A stretch of 36,617 nucleotides of DNA from Verrucomicrobiota bacterium (GCA_021733945.1 JAIPJX010000039.1:1-36617), one strand, 5' to 3'. Shown: positions 1 to 9,800, counted from the first letter of the stretch. The notes: generated from the sequence alone by a model not told the origin. Program-made: numbers and translations.

Positions 1-186
1 GGGGGGGTATGATCATGGTTCTTCCAGTGAGATGCAGGCCTGTGGGCAGCGGACGGGCTTTTGGAAGAGAAAAAACACCGGAGCTGACGAAACCATGCAA
101 CCTACCCGGAACGGTTTGCGGAGCCTGCGGAGGAATTTTGCGGCGGGTTGTTCGCGACGAATGCCCTTGATCCGGCGGGTGTCCCG

Positions 187-518
187 ATGAAGACCACAAG
201 ACTGGCAATCGCAGCGGCCATGCTTCGGTCCTGTGCTCAGCAGTTCTGCCTGAGCGTGGTTGCGGCCGGCATGGTGGGCGTGGTTGCGGCTGCTGAGTTG
301 CCCGGCGGTGAATCCGAGCATCCGGTGCCCCTGAGCAGGCTCGCAGACTTCGACCTGGAGACGCTTCTGAACATGGAGGTCACGCTGGTCTCGAACGTTC
401 CGTGGTTGGCCAGGATCTGCTGGAGAACAGGCACAGGGAGTTTTCTCCGGATCTGATTCGATTTCAGGAAACCCGGGTGCAACGCAGCGTGTACGCAAAA
501 ATAACGTGGACGTTTTGA
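187..518 (+). pseudogene. TonB-dependent receptor remnant with internal deletion
   Basis: The frame opening at ATG 187 gives a signal peptide (MKTTRLAIAAAM onward, Ala-rich h-region) followed by DLETLLNMEVTLVS. This matches the LxxLLxxEVTSVS entry segment that precedes the plug domain in one large class of TonB-dependent receptors. Just after that Ser, at about 391-396, the similarity jumps to another frame. The frame from 393 reads ERSVVGQDLL and ends in RSVYAKITWTF at the TGA 516-518, a textbook terminal beta-strand with C-terminal Phe of an outer-membrane barrel. Both ends of one receptor gene are therefore present, while the plug and nearly the whole barrel (usually 600-700 residues) are missing and the two ends are out of frame. 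Literal translation from 187 stops at 456. The downstream YfiR and kinase genes are typical partners of such receptors. A collapsed assembly is the main alternative explanation. Confidence 0.8.
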
Positions 519-1138
519 ATCCAGCGCGATGGGGTGGATTGAGATCCGGGCAACCGGAATCCCGGAGGGGGTTCGGCATCCGGTGCGTGCTCGCGATTGC
601 ATTGTCCGCATGGGTGGGGCTGACGTTGGGGCAGAGGCCGGTTCAGGGTGCGGAGTCGGCGGGGTTGCAGGCGCATCAGGTAATGGCGGCGCAGGCGTAC
701 AAAGTGGCGATGTTCATCGACTGGCCTGGGACCGCGTTTGCTGGTGCCGGGGATCCGTTTGTCTTTGCGGTTCTGGGTCAGGATCCGTTTGGGGGAACTC
801 TGGAAACCATTTTGGAGAACAGGACGATCAAGAACCGTCCGGTGGTGATCAAACGGTTTGCCCGCATTGAGGATGTTGCCAAATGCCACATTCTTTTCAT
901 ATCGGATTCAGAGGAGAAGAAGGTGCCGGAGATTCTCAAGACGCTCAGGGGGCGGCCGATTCTGACGGTGGGGGGAATGCCGGATTTTGCCCGGCGGGGT
1001 GGCGTGGTTGGATTCGTGCTGGTGGGACGGAACGTCAAGTTCGAACTGAATCGAGCGGCCTCGATTGCGGCGCGTTTGGAGGTTGAGGCAAGGCTGCAGG
1101 GAAATGCCATCCGGATTCTGGACGAACCACTGGAGTGA
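506..1138 (+). CDS. YfiR family (DUF4154) periplasmic protein
   Basis: A 210-residue protein. A basic n-region and hydrophobic core (CVLAIALSAWVGLTL) ending near VQGAES form a signal peptide, so it should be periplasmic. The mature part begins AHQVMAAQAYKVAMFIDWP, continues with DPFGGTLETILENRTIKNRPVVIKR read in two overlapping stretches, and later has CHILFISDSEE and a GGxxGFVLVGRNVKFELN-type segment, the usual landmarks of YfiR/DUF4154. YfiR in Pseudomonas is a periplasmic repressor of an inner-membrane cyclase. In many other bacteria relatives lie between a TonB-dependent receptor and a histidine kinase, as here. The most upstream start is GTG 506, which overlaps the end of the receptor remnant (stop 516-518), suggesting translational coupling with the former receptor gene. 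TTG 512 is an alternative start. The domain is complete, so this gene looks intact even though its upstream partner is not. Confidence 0.85.
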   Translation: MDVLNPARWGGLRSGQPESRRGFGIRCVLAIALSAWVGLTLGQRPVQGAESAGLQAHQVMAAQAYKVAMFIDWPGTAFAGAGDPFVFAVLGQDPFGGTLETILENRTIKNRPVVIKRFARIEDVAKCHILFISDSEEKKVPEILKTLRGRPILTVGGMPDFARRGGVVGFVLVGRNVKFELNRAASIAARLEVEARLQGNAIRILDEPLE

Positions 1139-1147
1139 GGTTGCAGC

Positions 1148-2875
1148 ATGATTCGTCTCAGGAACATCTCAATTCGGCACAAGCTGGTGTTGATAATCAT
1201 GGCCGGGGGGACGGTGGCTCTGTGCATTGCGTGTGTCGCCTTCGTGCTGGAAGATCTGAGAAGCTTCCGAAAAACAACCGTGGAGGAGATGGAGACTCTG
1301 GCCGGGATTGTGGCGTTTAACTGCGCTCCGGCGGTGTCGATCGGAACGGCGGGGGAAGCCGTGAATATTCTCAAAACCCTCGAGCTCAAGACTCCGATTG
1401 ACCTGGCCTGTGTGTATGACAGGGAAGGCCGGATTTTCGGGAAATGGGGGAGAGAGGGAGCGTATGCGGATCTTCCGAAGTCCCTTCCGAGGGAGGACTC
1501 GTACGAGTTTTCGGGTGGGTTCCTGCATATGTTTCACGAGATTCGCACTGAAGATGAAAAATGGGGTGTGCTGTACATCCGCTCGGAACTGACCCAGCTT
1601 GAAACCCGGTGGAGACATTATGTGATCATCACATTCCTGATCCTGGGTGGTTCGCTGCTGGTGACCTGGAGGATTTCTGCGCGTCTGCAACGCATTATTT
1701 CGGAGCCGATCTTCAGTCTGCTGGAGTCCACCAAGACGGTTGCGCGCAATCAGGATTATTCCATCCGCGTGCAGGCGCACGGGGAAGACGAGCTTGGGCT
1801 CCTGGTTCAGGGGTTCAACAACATGCTCGCCCAGGTGCAGGCTCGGGACATGGCGTTGCAGCAGGCCCATGAGAACCTGGAGAAGACGGTGGAAGAGCGA
1901 ACCCGGGAACTGAAGCTGGAGATTGAAGAGCGGGAGATGGCGGAGAGGAAACTGACCGCGCTGCACCGGGAACTGCTCGAAGCTTCCCGGCAGGCGGGAA
2001 TGGCGGAAGTGGCGACCGGCGTGCTTCACAACGTGGGCAACGTGCTCAACAGCGTGAATGTCTCGACGATCCTGATTGGTGAGCGGCTCCGACGTTCCAA
2101 GTTCGCCAATCTGAGGAAGATTGCCGCCTTGATTCAGGAACACGCCGGTGACCTGAATCGATTTGTCGCGGAGGATGAGAAAGGGCAGCGGCTCGCCCAG
2201 TATGTGAAGGATCTCGCCGCACATCTGGACGGTGAACAGGCGGAGTCCCTCAAGGAGCTGAATCTGTTGACAACCAACATCGAGCACATCAAGGAAATCG
2301 TCGCCACCCAACAGAGTTATGCGAGTGTTTCCGGCGTTGTGGAATCGTTGCCGCTGGTGGACCTGATCGAGGATGCGTTGCGAATGTATGTGAGCGGATT
2401 TCAGGCGAAGGAAATCATCGTGGTTCGCGAGTACCTGGACGAACCGATCATCGCCGCGGACAAGCACCGGATTCTGCAGATTGTAGCCAACCTGATTGCG
2501 AACGCGCAGGATTCGCTGCTGGAGGCGGGGCGGCGGGACGGGAAGATCACACTGAGAATCGCCATTGTCGGGGAGGGTCGGGTTCGTTTGGAGGTGTCGG
2601 ACGATGGGGTGGGGATTCACCCGGACAACCTCACCCGGATTTTTTCACATGGGTTCACGACCAAACGGGATGGCCACGGGTTCGGCCTGCACTATGGAGC
2701 GCTGGCGGCGCGGGAGATGGGTGGGTCGCTGACCGCCGAAAGCAAGGGGGAAAACTGCGGTGCCACCTTTGTGCTCGAACTGCCCCTGAGTCCCCCGGAG
2801 ACGAGCCGGGCTTCTTCGGTGTTCCCGGAGACTCGGTCCGAGCCCGCGGGATCATTGGATCGCAGGTCCGGTTGA
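1148..2875 (+). CDS. membrane sensor histidine kinase (HAMP, HATPase)
   Basis: A 575-residue kinase. Transmembrane segments lie at about 12-33 and 157-175 and enclose a periplasmic domain of some 120 residues resembling the CHASE8 type. HAMP spans about 178-231, followed by a charged coiled coil at 235-280. The phosphoacceptor helix carries GVLHNVGNVLN, with His294 the likely site; this HN-type box departs from the common HExRxPL form. The ATPase domain shows the N-box NLIANAQDSL, G1 DDGVGI, F-box FSHGFTTK and G2 GHGFGLH, so all catalytic boxes are present. No receiver domain is attached. The start ATG 1148 follows the YfiR stop by nine bases, with GAGTGAGG across that stop serving as a plausible ribosome site. 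Context suggests it responds to the YfiR protein or its former receptor partner. The cognate regulator is not next door. The gene ends only eight bases before the convergent CRTAC1 gene. Confidence 0.9.
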   Translation: MIRLRNISIRHKLVLIIMAGGTVALCIACVAFVLEDLRSFRKTTVEEMETLAGIVAFNCAPAVSIGTAGEAVNILKTLELKTPIDLACVYDREGRIFGKWGREGAYADLPKSLPREDSYEFSGGFLHMFHEIRTEDEKWGVLYIRSELTQLETRWRHYVIITFLILGGSLLVTWRISARLQRIISEPIFSLLESTKTVARNQDYSIRVQAHGEDELGLLVQGFNNMLAQVQARDMALQQAHENLEKTVEERTRELKLEIEEREMAERKLTALHRELLEASRQAGMAEVATGVLHNVGNVLNSVNVSTILIGERLRRSKFANLRKIAALIQEHAGDLNRFVAEDEKGQRLAQYVKDLAAHLDGEQAESLKELNLLTTNIEHIKEIVATQQSYASVSGVVESLPLVDLIEDALRMYVSGFQAKEIIVVREYLDEPIIAADKHRILQIVANLIANAQDSLLEAGRRDGKITLRIAIVGEGRVRLEVSDDGVGIHPDNLTRIFSHGFTTKRDGHGFGLHYGALAAREMGGSLTAESKGENCGATFVLELPLSPPETSRASSVFPETRSEPAGSLDRRSG

Positions 2876-2883
2876 GTGTCGGG

Positions 2884-5121
2884 TTAGTGATGGGAAGCGT
2901 GGGTGAGTGGCAGTTTGAACGAAGCAAGAGATTCTTCGGTCGGTGTTTTGCGGTTTTCGTGAATCAGGTAGCATCGGTTTTTCCGGAGTCCGGCAAAGTG
3001 TTGGCGGACTCCGGAGGCTGGCCAGAAGACCTCGACTCCGGTCACGGTGGCCGTTTTTCCGAGGCCAAACTCCTGGCGGAGGGGGGAGGCTCCGAATGTG
3101 CCGCCCGAGTTGACGGTGCGATGGATGGAGCGCGATCCGGTTTTCGTCTGCACGCTGACCTTGATTCGTGCGCCGATGGCGGATCGGTTCGATGTTGAGC
3201 CGACCAGCCTGAGTTTGAGCCAGTCGTTTTCGTTGCCTGGGTTTTCGAACAACGCGTTGAAATAGGTGTCCCCCTCGTAGGCACCCCCGATGGAGGTATA
3301 AACGTCCTGATCCCCGTCGTTGTCCAGATCGCCGAAACAAATCCCGTGTCCCTTTTGCACGGTGCCGAATCCACCGGACGTGGTGACATCCTGGAACCGG
3401 CGACCCGAATCGTTGCGGAACATGCGGTTGGGGACGAGCATGGTGAGATCCGGTGATCCGGTGCCGATGTAAAGATCGGCAAAGCCGTCGTTGTCGAGAT
3501 CTCCAAAATTCCCGGCCATACCCACGAGAAGATGGTTCAGACCGGCTTCGGCGGTCACATTGGTGAAGGTGCCGTCCCCGTTGTTGTGGTAAAGGCGGGG
3601 GAGTGCCGCGCCGTGGCGCAGGCCCAGGTAATCGGCCGCGACGGAGGCCACGCTCTTGACCCCGTAGCCGCAGGCAAACAGATCGAGCCATCCGTCGTTG
3701 TCGTAGTCGAAAAACCACGCCGGAAAACTGTAGACCGGATCGGAGACGCCCAGGTCTGCGGCCACGTTTCGAAACGACCAGGGCGTTCCGTCCGCGGGTT
3801 TGCCCTCGTTGCGATAAAGCAGGTTGGCTTGTCCGCGGCACGATACGTAGATATCGGTCCATCCGTCGTTGTTGTAGTCCCCGCTGTGGACGGATTTGAT
3901 CAGGCCGAGCCCGGTGAGACCGGAAGCCCTGGCGATCTCCTGAAAGGTGCCATCCCCGTTGTTGCGGTAGAGCTCGCAGGGATTGACGTCGCCCGGAACG
4001 GATTCGTTGCCGATGAACAGGTCGATCCAGCCGTCGTTGTTGAAGTCCAGCCAGGTGGCGGTCTGGGTGGGGTGAAAACTCAGCAGACCGGCTTCCTCGG
4101 TTACGTCGTCGAAGGTGCCGTTTCCGTTGTTGCGGAGGAGGGAATTGGGGTGGTGGCCCTGTTTCTCAAACCAGGCGCCCCGAAGCACCAGCACGTCGAG
4201 GTATCCATCGTTGTTGTAGTCCGCCTGCACCAGGTTCAGGCCGCCGAGTTCTCCGGTGAGGCCCGCCGGACCGGTGCGTTCCTCGAAGTGTCCGTCGGCC
4301 GAGTTGCGAAAAAATCGGAGAGGATCCTCCACTCCCATGGAGCAGATCATCAGGTCCAGATTGCCGTCGTTGTCGAAATCATCCATGACCGCACTGCCGG
4401 CCAGTGTATTGAGGTCGAGTCCGGATCCGCGGGCCCGATCCGGGAACCGGGGAAGATCGTATTCCGAGTTAAAAACCCTTGGTGGTATCAGGAAAAAGGG
4501 AGGCACCCCGTCGGGATGCGCGCCGAGGGTCATGTAGGCAAGGTTGAGCAGCCAGCCCGCCTGCAGGTCATTCGGGTCCCGGGCGAGTTGTTCCTTGAGG
4601 ATCGTGATGGCTCCCTCCGAGCCGAGGGTTTTTTGATGGAAACCACCGGGTTGAATGGGCATCAGGCACGAATCGATGGTGTGGTTGAGCAGGCAGTTTT
4701 CCTGTTCGCCGAGCCGGAGGTGGGCCAGGGCGGTGTTCATGCGCAGCAGGGTTTGTTTGTCTTCGGGCAACTCGATCCTCCCTTCCCCGATCAGTTTGCG
4801 CAGTGCTTCAAATTGTTCGATCGCCTCCCTGCTCCGGCCTGCGTGCAGGAGTTCGTGTGCGAGTCGGTAGCGCAGGCCCACGAAGCGGGCAGGATCGGCG
4901 TCCGGTTGTTCGAGCGCCAGCCTGAGTTGCCCTTCGAACATCTCGGCCGCGCGCCTGTTCAGAAAGGGGTTCTGCATCGGATCCGACTGCAGGACAATCT
5001 GGCGCAATCGGTCCGCCATCCTGCGGGTCGATGCCGCCTGGTAATTTTCGGCGGCGCCGCTCGTTCCTGCGATCAGCCGGAAGAGCGACGCAGCCAGGAG
5101 AATCAGCATCAGGTTTTTCAT
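2884..5121 (-). CDS. CRTAC1-like secreted TPR/VCBS/ASPIC-UnbV protein
   Basis: I place the start at ATG 5121 because it opens directly into a signal peptide (MKNLMLILLAASLFRLIAG); the frame stays open farther upstream but without signal character. The 745-residue protein has an alpha-helical TPR-like N-terminal part (to about 215), including DPNDLQAGWLLNLAYMTLG. A propeller follows with at least seven DxDxDGxxD calcium-type loops (DFDNDGNLD, DYNNDGYLD, DFNNDGWID, DYNNDGWTD, DYDNDGWLD and two DLDNDG). A C-terminal ASPIC/UnbV module (NRSAIGARIKV through VEVFWPASG) completes it. This domain order is that of the CRTAC1 family, common in Verrucomicrobiota, Planctomycetota and Acidobacteriota. The biochemical role is not established; a calcium-stabilised extracellular scaffold is the usual guess. 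It is divergent from the haem/FG-GAP operon across a 116-bp gap and convergent with the kinase gene. Confidence 0.9.
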   Translation of the reverse strand: MKNLMLILLAASLFRLIAGTSGAAENYQAASTRRMADRLRQIVLQSDPMQNPFLNRRAAEMFEGQLRLALEQPDADPARFVGLRYRLAHELLHAGRSREAIEQFEALRKLIGEGRIELPEDKQTLLRMNTALAHLRLGEQENCLLNHTIDSCLMPIQPGGFHQKTLGSEGAITILKEQLARDPNDLQAGWLLNLAYMTLGAHPDGVPPFFLIPPRVFNSEYDLPRFPDRARGSGLDLNTLAGSAVMDDFDNDGNLDLMICSMGVEDPLRFFRNSADGHFEERTGPAGLTGELGGLNLVQADYNNDGYLDVLVLRGAWFEKQGHHPNSLLRNNGNGTFDDVTEEAGLLSFHPTQTATWLDFNNDGWIDLFIGNESVPGDVNPCELYRNNGDGTFQEIARASGLTGLGLIKSVHSGDYNNDGWTDIYVSCRGQANLLYRNEGKPADGTPWSFRNVAADLGVSDPVYSFPAWFFDYDNDGWLDLFACGYGVKSVASVAADYLGLRHGAALPRLYHNNGDGTFTNVTAEAGLNHLLVGMAGNFGDLDNDGFADLYIGTGSPDLTMLVPNRMFRNDSGRRFQDVTTSGGFGTVQKGHGICFGDLDNDGDQDVYTSIGGAYEGDTYFNALFENPGNENDWLKLRLVGSTSNRSAIGARIKVSVQTKTGSRSIHRTVNSGGTFGASPLRQEFGLGKTATVTGVEVFWPASGVRQHFAGLRKNRCYLIHENRKTPTEESLASFKLPLTHASHH

Positions 5122-5179
5122 GGACGAACAGAATTCAGGGGCGCAATCGTAATCGAACGGGAACGCAGGGACAAAACCA

Positions 5180-5196
5180 AATTCCGCCAAGGAATT
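5180..5196. promoter_or_regulatory. inverted repeat in divergent promoter gap
   Basis: AATTCC and GGAATT form a perfect six-base inverted repeat separated by GCCAA, near the centre of the 116-bp gap between the leftward CRTAC1-like gene (start 5121) and the rightward haem/FG-GAP operon (start 5238). The position suits an operator serving both directions. I could not assign convincing -35/-10 hexamers on either strand. A related ATTCC-N4-GGAAT pair occurs at 15889-15902 upstream of the REC-REC kinase gene. Arms this short arise by chance often, so this is only a candidate. Confidence 0.25.
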
Positions 5197-5237
5197 CGTT
5201 GCTGCCCGATGCCGCATCTCCTAACGTAATCGCGCTC

Positions 5238-6881
5238 ATGAATGGATTTCGCCCTGGAATTTTTAAGATCCCTCTGCGGATGGATCTTTGCGGTTCGGGG
5301 GAATCCTGCCGGGCGGGTTGGGGATCCTGGGTCCGGGGCGCGGTGTTTGTGCGGTGGCTGGTGGGATTGCTCCTGGGCGGTTTTACAGGGGGCATGATCG
5401 GTGCGGCGGACTCCGGGGCGCTTTCCGGGGTCGAACTTGAAACCGGGAAAAAACTGGCTCAGCGGTATTGCGCGGTGTGCCACCCGTTTCCGGAACCCGA
5501 ACTTCTGGACCGGGCCACCTGGCGTGATGGAACTCTTCCGTTCCTCAGAGCCCGACTCGGCATTGATCGAATGGATCCAGCGGACCCCGGGCAGAAAATC
5601 GTTCTGGAAGAGTGGCGGCAGGTTTGGGATTACTATCTGGCATCGGCACCGGAACAGGCACCACCGGTTTTGAAGCCTCTTGAAGTCCGGGTGCCGCTGC
5701 CCGGATTCACCGTGCTCGACCCGGGCTACCGGCCCGGCAGACGATTTGTCACACTGGTACGGATCGATCCGGAAGCCCGTCGGATTTATGCGGGCAACGC
5801 ACAAACCAAAACACTCGACGTGCTTGATCCGAACGGGGGGCTGTTGTCGTCGCTGCAGGTCGACAGTCCGCCCGTAAGCCTGGAGTGGAGGGGCGGCCGC
5901 TGGTACGGCACCTTGATCGGGCGGGTGCCACCGCACAACGAGTCATTGGGCCGGTTGATCGTCCTGGAAAAAAAGGGGGATGTCTTTTCTCATCAGAGCG
6001 ACTTGTTGAGGGATCTTCCGCGACCGACCCATGGCACGTTGGGTGATCTCAACGGGGATGGGCGGGACGATCTTGTGATCTGCGGGTTTGGGAACATCAC
6101 GGGCGCGCTGACCTGGTATGAGGCGGGAGCCGACGGCCAGTACACGCCGCATGTGATTTTCGATCGGCCCGGATCGGTTGCGAGCCGGATTGTCGATCTG
6201 AACCGGGACGGCAGGAACGATTTGGTGGTCATGATGGCGCAGGCGAGGGAGGGTGTGTACGCCCTGATCAATCGTGGAGGCGGAGAGTTTGTTGAAGTCC
6301 CGATTGTGGAACCGCATCCGGCCTGGGGGTATTCGGGATTCGAGCTGCTTGATTTCAACGGTGATGGTGAGTTGGATCTGCTGACTACCAATGGAGACAA
6401 CGGGGAGTACGCCTCATGTCTGAAAAACTACCACGGCATCCGGTTGTATCTCTCCCGGGGGCGTGGCCGGTTTGAGCAGAGTTTCTTCGTTCCGCTGCAC
6501 GGTGCGTTCAGGGCGATTGGCGCTGATTTCGACCGGGACGGCGATCTGGACATCGCGGCGATTTCCTATTTCGCCGATTACGAACACGCTCCGGAGCAGG
6601 GTTTTGTTTATCTGCAGAATCAGGGGGAGGATCGGTTCGAGGCGTTCACGTTTCCTGAGAGCCGTTCGGGTCGGTGGTTGGTCATGGACGCCGGGGATGT
6701 CGATGGGGACGGAGACATGGACATTGTGATGGGTGCTGCGAGCCGGACGCCGTACCGGGTGCCGCGCGGGCTTTACGACTCGTGGATGCAGGAAGGGCCG
6801 TCGTTGCTGGTGCTCAGGAATGATCTTGTTTCCCCTGCCGTTGCCAACGATCCGAACCGAAGGACGGGTGTCGCCCCATGA
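5238..6881 (+). CDS. exported c-type haem / FG-GAP propeller protein
   Basis: Read from ATG 5238 this is 547 residues; ATG 5280 is an equally reasonable start. An Arg-containing n-region leads to a hydrophobic stretch (WLVGLLLGGF) and a probable cleavage after IGAA, so the protein is exported. The mature N-terminus carries a haem c motif, Cys78-Ala-Val-Cys81-His82, in a GKKLAQRYCAVCHPFPEP context like that of small cytochromes c. The rest is a propeller with five Asp-rich loops: DLNGDGRDD, DLNRDGRND, DFNGDGELD, DFDRDGDLD and DVDGDGDMD. No ASPIC/UnbV module is visible. It is the first gene of a three-gene operon: its TGA shares the ATGA with the start of the next gene. I infer an electron-transfer or redox-sensing role from the haem site only; substrate and partner are unknown. 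Confidence 0.85.
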   Translation: MNGFRPGIFKIPLRMDLCGSGESCRAGWGSWVRGAVFVRWLVGLLLGGFTGGMIGAADSGALSGVELETGKKLAQRYCAVCHPFPEPELLDRATWRDGTLPFLRARLGIDRMDPADPGQKIVLEEWRQVWDYYLASAPEQAPPVLKPLEVRVPLPGFTVLDPGYRPGRRFVTLVRIDPEARRIYAGNAQTKTLDVLDPNGGLLSSLQVDSPPVSLEWRGGRWYGTLIGRVPPHNESLGRLIVLEKKGDVFSHQSDLLRDLPRPTHGTLGDLNGDGRDDLVICGFGNITGALTWYEAGADGQYTPHVIFDRPGSVASRIVDLNRDGRNDLVVMMAQAREGVYALINRGGGEFVEVPIVEPHPAWGYSGFELLDFNGDGELDLLTTNGDNGEYASCLKNYHGIRLYLSRGRGRFEQSFFVPLHGAFRAIGADFDRDGDLDIAAISYFADYEHAPEQGFVYLQNQGEDRFEAFTFPESRSGRWLVMDAGDVDGDGDMDIVMGAASRTPYRVPRGLYDSWMQEGPSLLVLRNDLVSPAVANDPNRRTGVAP

Positions 6882-9800
6882 AGACTTTCGCCGTTTCAAC
6901 AGTCGGGTTCGGGGCGGGCCAACGGTGCGCCGGGAAGCGATGGCGTCGGTCGATCGTCGGTTTGATTCTTGGTCTCATGCCGCTGGGTCCCGCGTTCGCT
7001 TACGACTGGGTCGAAGGAACGGGTTATCGGAGTGCCCCGCTCATGGTTGTCGGCTCGGGGCATGCTGGATTCGAGGCGATGGCGGGCGTTGTCACCGGAG
7101 TCGGGTTTACGAATCATCTGGCGGAAAACCGGTATCTGACGAATCAAATCTATTTGAACGGGTCGGGGGTTGCCGTTGGGGATGTGGATGGAGATGGGTT
7201 GTGCGATCTGTATTTCTGCGGCCTGGATGGAGCCAACGCGCTCTACAAGAATCTGGGTGGTTTTCGGTTTGAGGAAATCGCTGCCGGGGCCGGTGTCGCT
7301 TGCGACGGCATTGCTTCGACGGGCGCTGTTCTGGTCGACATCGACGGCGACGGGGATCTGGATCTTTGGGTCAGTTCAATCAACGGCGGCACCCATGGAT
7401 TCCTCAACGATGGCAGGGGGCATTTCGCGGAGCTTCATCCCGGTGTTCCGCTCAACTCCGGGAAAGCGGGCATGTCGATGGCGCTTGCGGACATGGATGG
7501 CGACGGGGATCTGGATCTTTATGTTTCGAATTATCGGATCGTGACGGTGCGTGATCAGCCCAACACACGCTACCGGATTCGCAGGGAGAACGATCGGTAC
7601 GCCGTCGTGCTGGTCAATGGGCGACCGGTCACCGAGCCCGATCTGGTGGGGCGATTCAGTGTCGAGCCGGGTCGTGTGATCGAAAACGGCGAGGCGGACG
7701 TTCTTTACCGGAACGAGGGAGCGGGGCGGTTCGTTCCGATCGCGTTCACCGACGGCACCTTCCTGGACGAGCAGGGGCAGCCTTTGTCCGAGCCGTTGTA
7801 TGAATGGGGGTTGTCGGTGATGTTCCGGGATATCAATCAAGATGGCGCTCCGGACCTGTATGTGTGCAACGATTTCAGTTCACCGGACCGGATCTGGATG
7901 AACACCGGTGACGGCCGGTTTCGAGCGCTGGCACCGTTGGCGATCCGTTCCACGAGCCTTTTTTCCATGGGGATCGACGTGGCCGATCTGAACCGGGATG
8001 GAAGGGACGATCTTTTTGTGGCGGACATGCTGAGCCGGAGTCATTCGAAGCGTCAGTTGCAGGTGGGGGATGTGCCGCCGACCTCCCTGGCCATCGGTGA
8101 GATTGCGAACCGCCCGCAGTATTCCCGGAACACGCTCCAAGTGAATCGCGGCGATGGAACGTATGCCGAACTGGGCCGCCTGGCGGGTCTCGAAGCTTCC
8201 GAGTGGTCGTGGACCCCGGTTTTTCTGGATGTGGATCTGGACGGGTTCGAGGATTTGCTCATCACCACCGGACATGAACTCGAGATGATGGACGCCGATG
8301 TGAGAAAGCGCGCCGACGCCCTCAAGGCCTCCAAACCGATGAGTCCCGCCGAGCAGATTGGCCTCAAGAAGATGTTTTCGCGACTCGATTCCCCGAACGT
8401 GGCCTTTCGGAATCGCGGTGATTTGTCCTTTGAAGAAGTGGGTGCGGAATGGGGGTTCGCCACCCCCGGGGTGTCTCATGGAATGGCACTGGGTGATCTG
8501 GACAATGATGGCGATCTGGACTTGGTCATGAACAATTTGAACGGGGAGGCGGGTGTTTACCGCAATCGGGTGGCCGCACCGAGAGTGGCGGTCCGGTTGC
8601 ACGGTGAAGGAGCCAACCGGGACGGGATTGGAGCGAGAATCACGGTGAAGGGAGGGCCGGTCGAGCAGAGCCAGGAGATGATCAGCGGAGGAAGGTACCT
8701 GAGCGGAGACCAGGCGATGCGGGTGTTCGCCGCAGGCAGTGTGGATGCGAGACTCACAATTGAAGTTCTCTGGAGGAGTGGTCGGCTGAGTGTTGTCGGC
8801 AATGCGCAAGCCAACCGGATCTATGAGATCCGGGAACGGGACACCGCATCAGCAACGGCGCCGGCTCAAGTCGAGCCCGTCGTCCCGTTCTTTGAGGATG
8901 TCAGCGGGTTGATCGGTCATGGTCATGTCGAGGATGTGTTCGATGATTTTGCGGCGCAACCCCTGCTGCCGCGGCGGTTGAGTCAGCTCGGGCCCGGGGT
9001 GGCGTGGCACGATCTCGACGGGGATGGCTGGGAGGATCTGATCGTGGGCACCGGACGCGGAGGAACGTTGGGTGTTTATCGAAACAACGGCGATGGAGGA
9101 TTCGTGTCGATTGTGGGAGCGCCGGTGAATCAACCTGTGACAAGGGATCAGACCGGTTTGTTGGCGATCGGGCGAAGCATACTGACAGGCTCGAGCAACT
9201 ACGAGGACGGCATGGCGGTCGGCGGTGCGGTGCGCGCGTACGAGCTGGATGCCGGCCGGGTGTCCGACTGGGTTCCCGGACAGGAGGCTGCCACTGGGCC
9301 GCTTGCGTCGGGGGACGTGGATGGCGACGGAGATCTGGACTTGTTTGTGGGGGGGCGTGCGGTGCCCGGAAAATACGGCAGGAGTGCCCGATCGCTCTTG
9401 ATGATGAACGAAGGAGGGAAGTTCGGCCCCGGTCAGGTCTGGGATGAGATGGGGATGGTGAGCGGGGCGGTGCTGAGCGATCTCGATTCGGACGGATTTC
9501 CGGAGTTGATCGTGGCCTGCGAGTGGGGGGGGATTCGGGTGTTCCAAAACGCACGCGGTCAGTTTAGGGAGGTGACGCGCGAAGTGGGTTTGTCGGGGTA
9601 TCTCGGACTATGGAACGGGGTTACGACCGGGGATTTGGACGGGGACGGGAGGCTGGACATCATTGCGACGAACTGGGGCTTGAACGGCCGGCATCGGGCT
9701 GGTCGAAGCGCCCCGCTGCGGCTGGCTGCTGGGGACCTGGATGGAAACGGGGTTTGGGAGGTGGTGGAGAGTTTTACGGAGCCCGGAAGTGACCGGCAGC

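Noticed and set aside
95..190. A 31-codon frame ending in an ATGA overlap with the TonB remnant start, possibly a leader peptide
   Set aside because: It is Arg-rich with no ribosome site and no hydrophobic or attenuator-like pattern; such frames are common in GC-rich DNA.
3532..5229. A 565-codon plus-strand open frame rich in Val-Val-Val-Glu
   Set aside because: It is the reverse complement of Asn/Asp-rich propeller loops in the CRTAC1-like gene.
6410..6435. TGTCTGAAAAA similar to the end of the sulfatase-borne element
   Set aside because: It lies within a conserved coding segment, has no partner inverted repeat nearby and is only a partial match.
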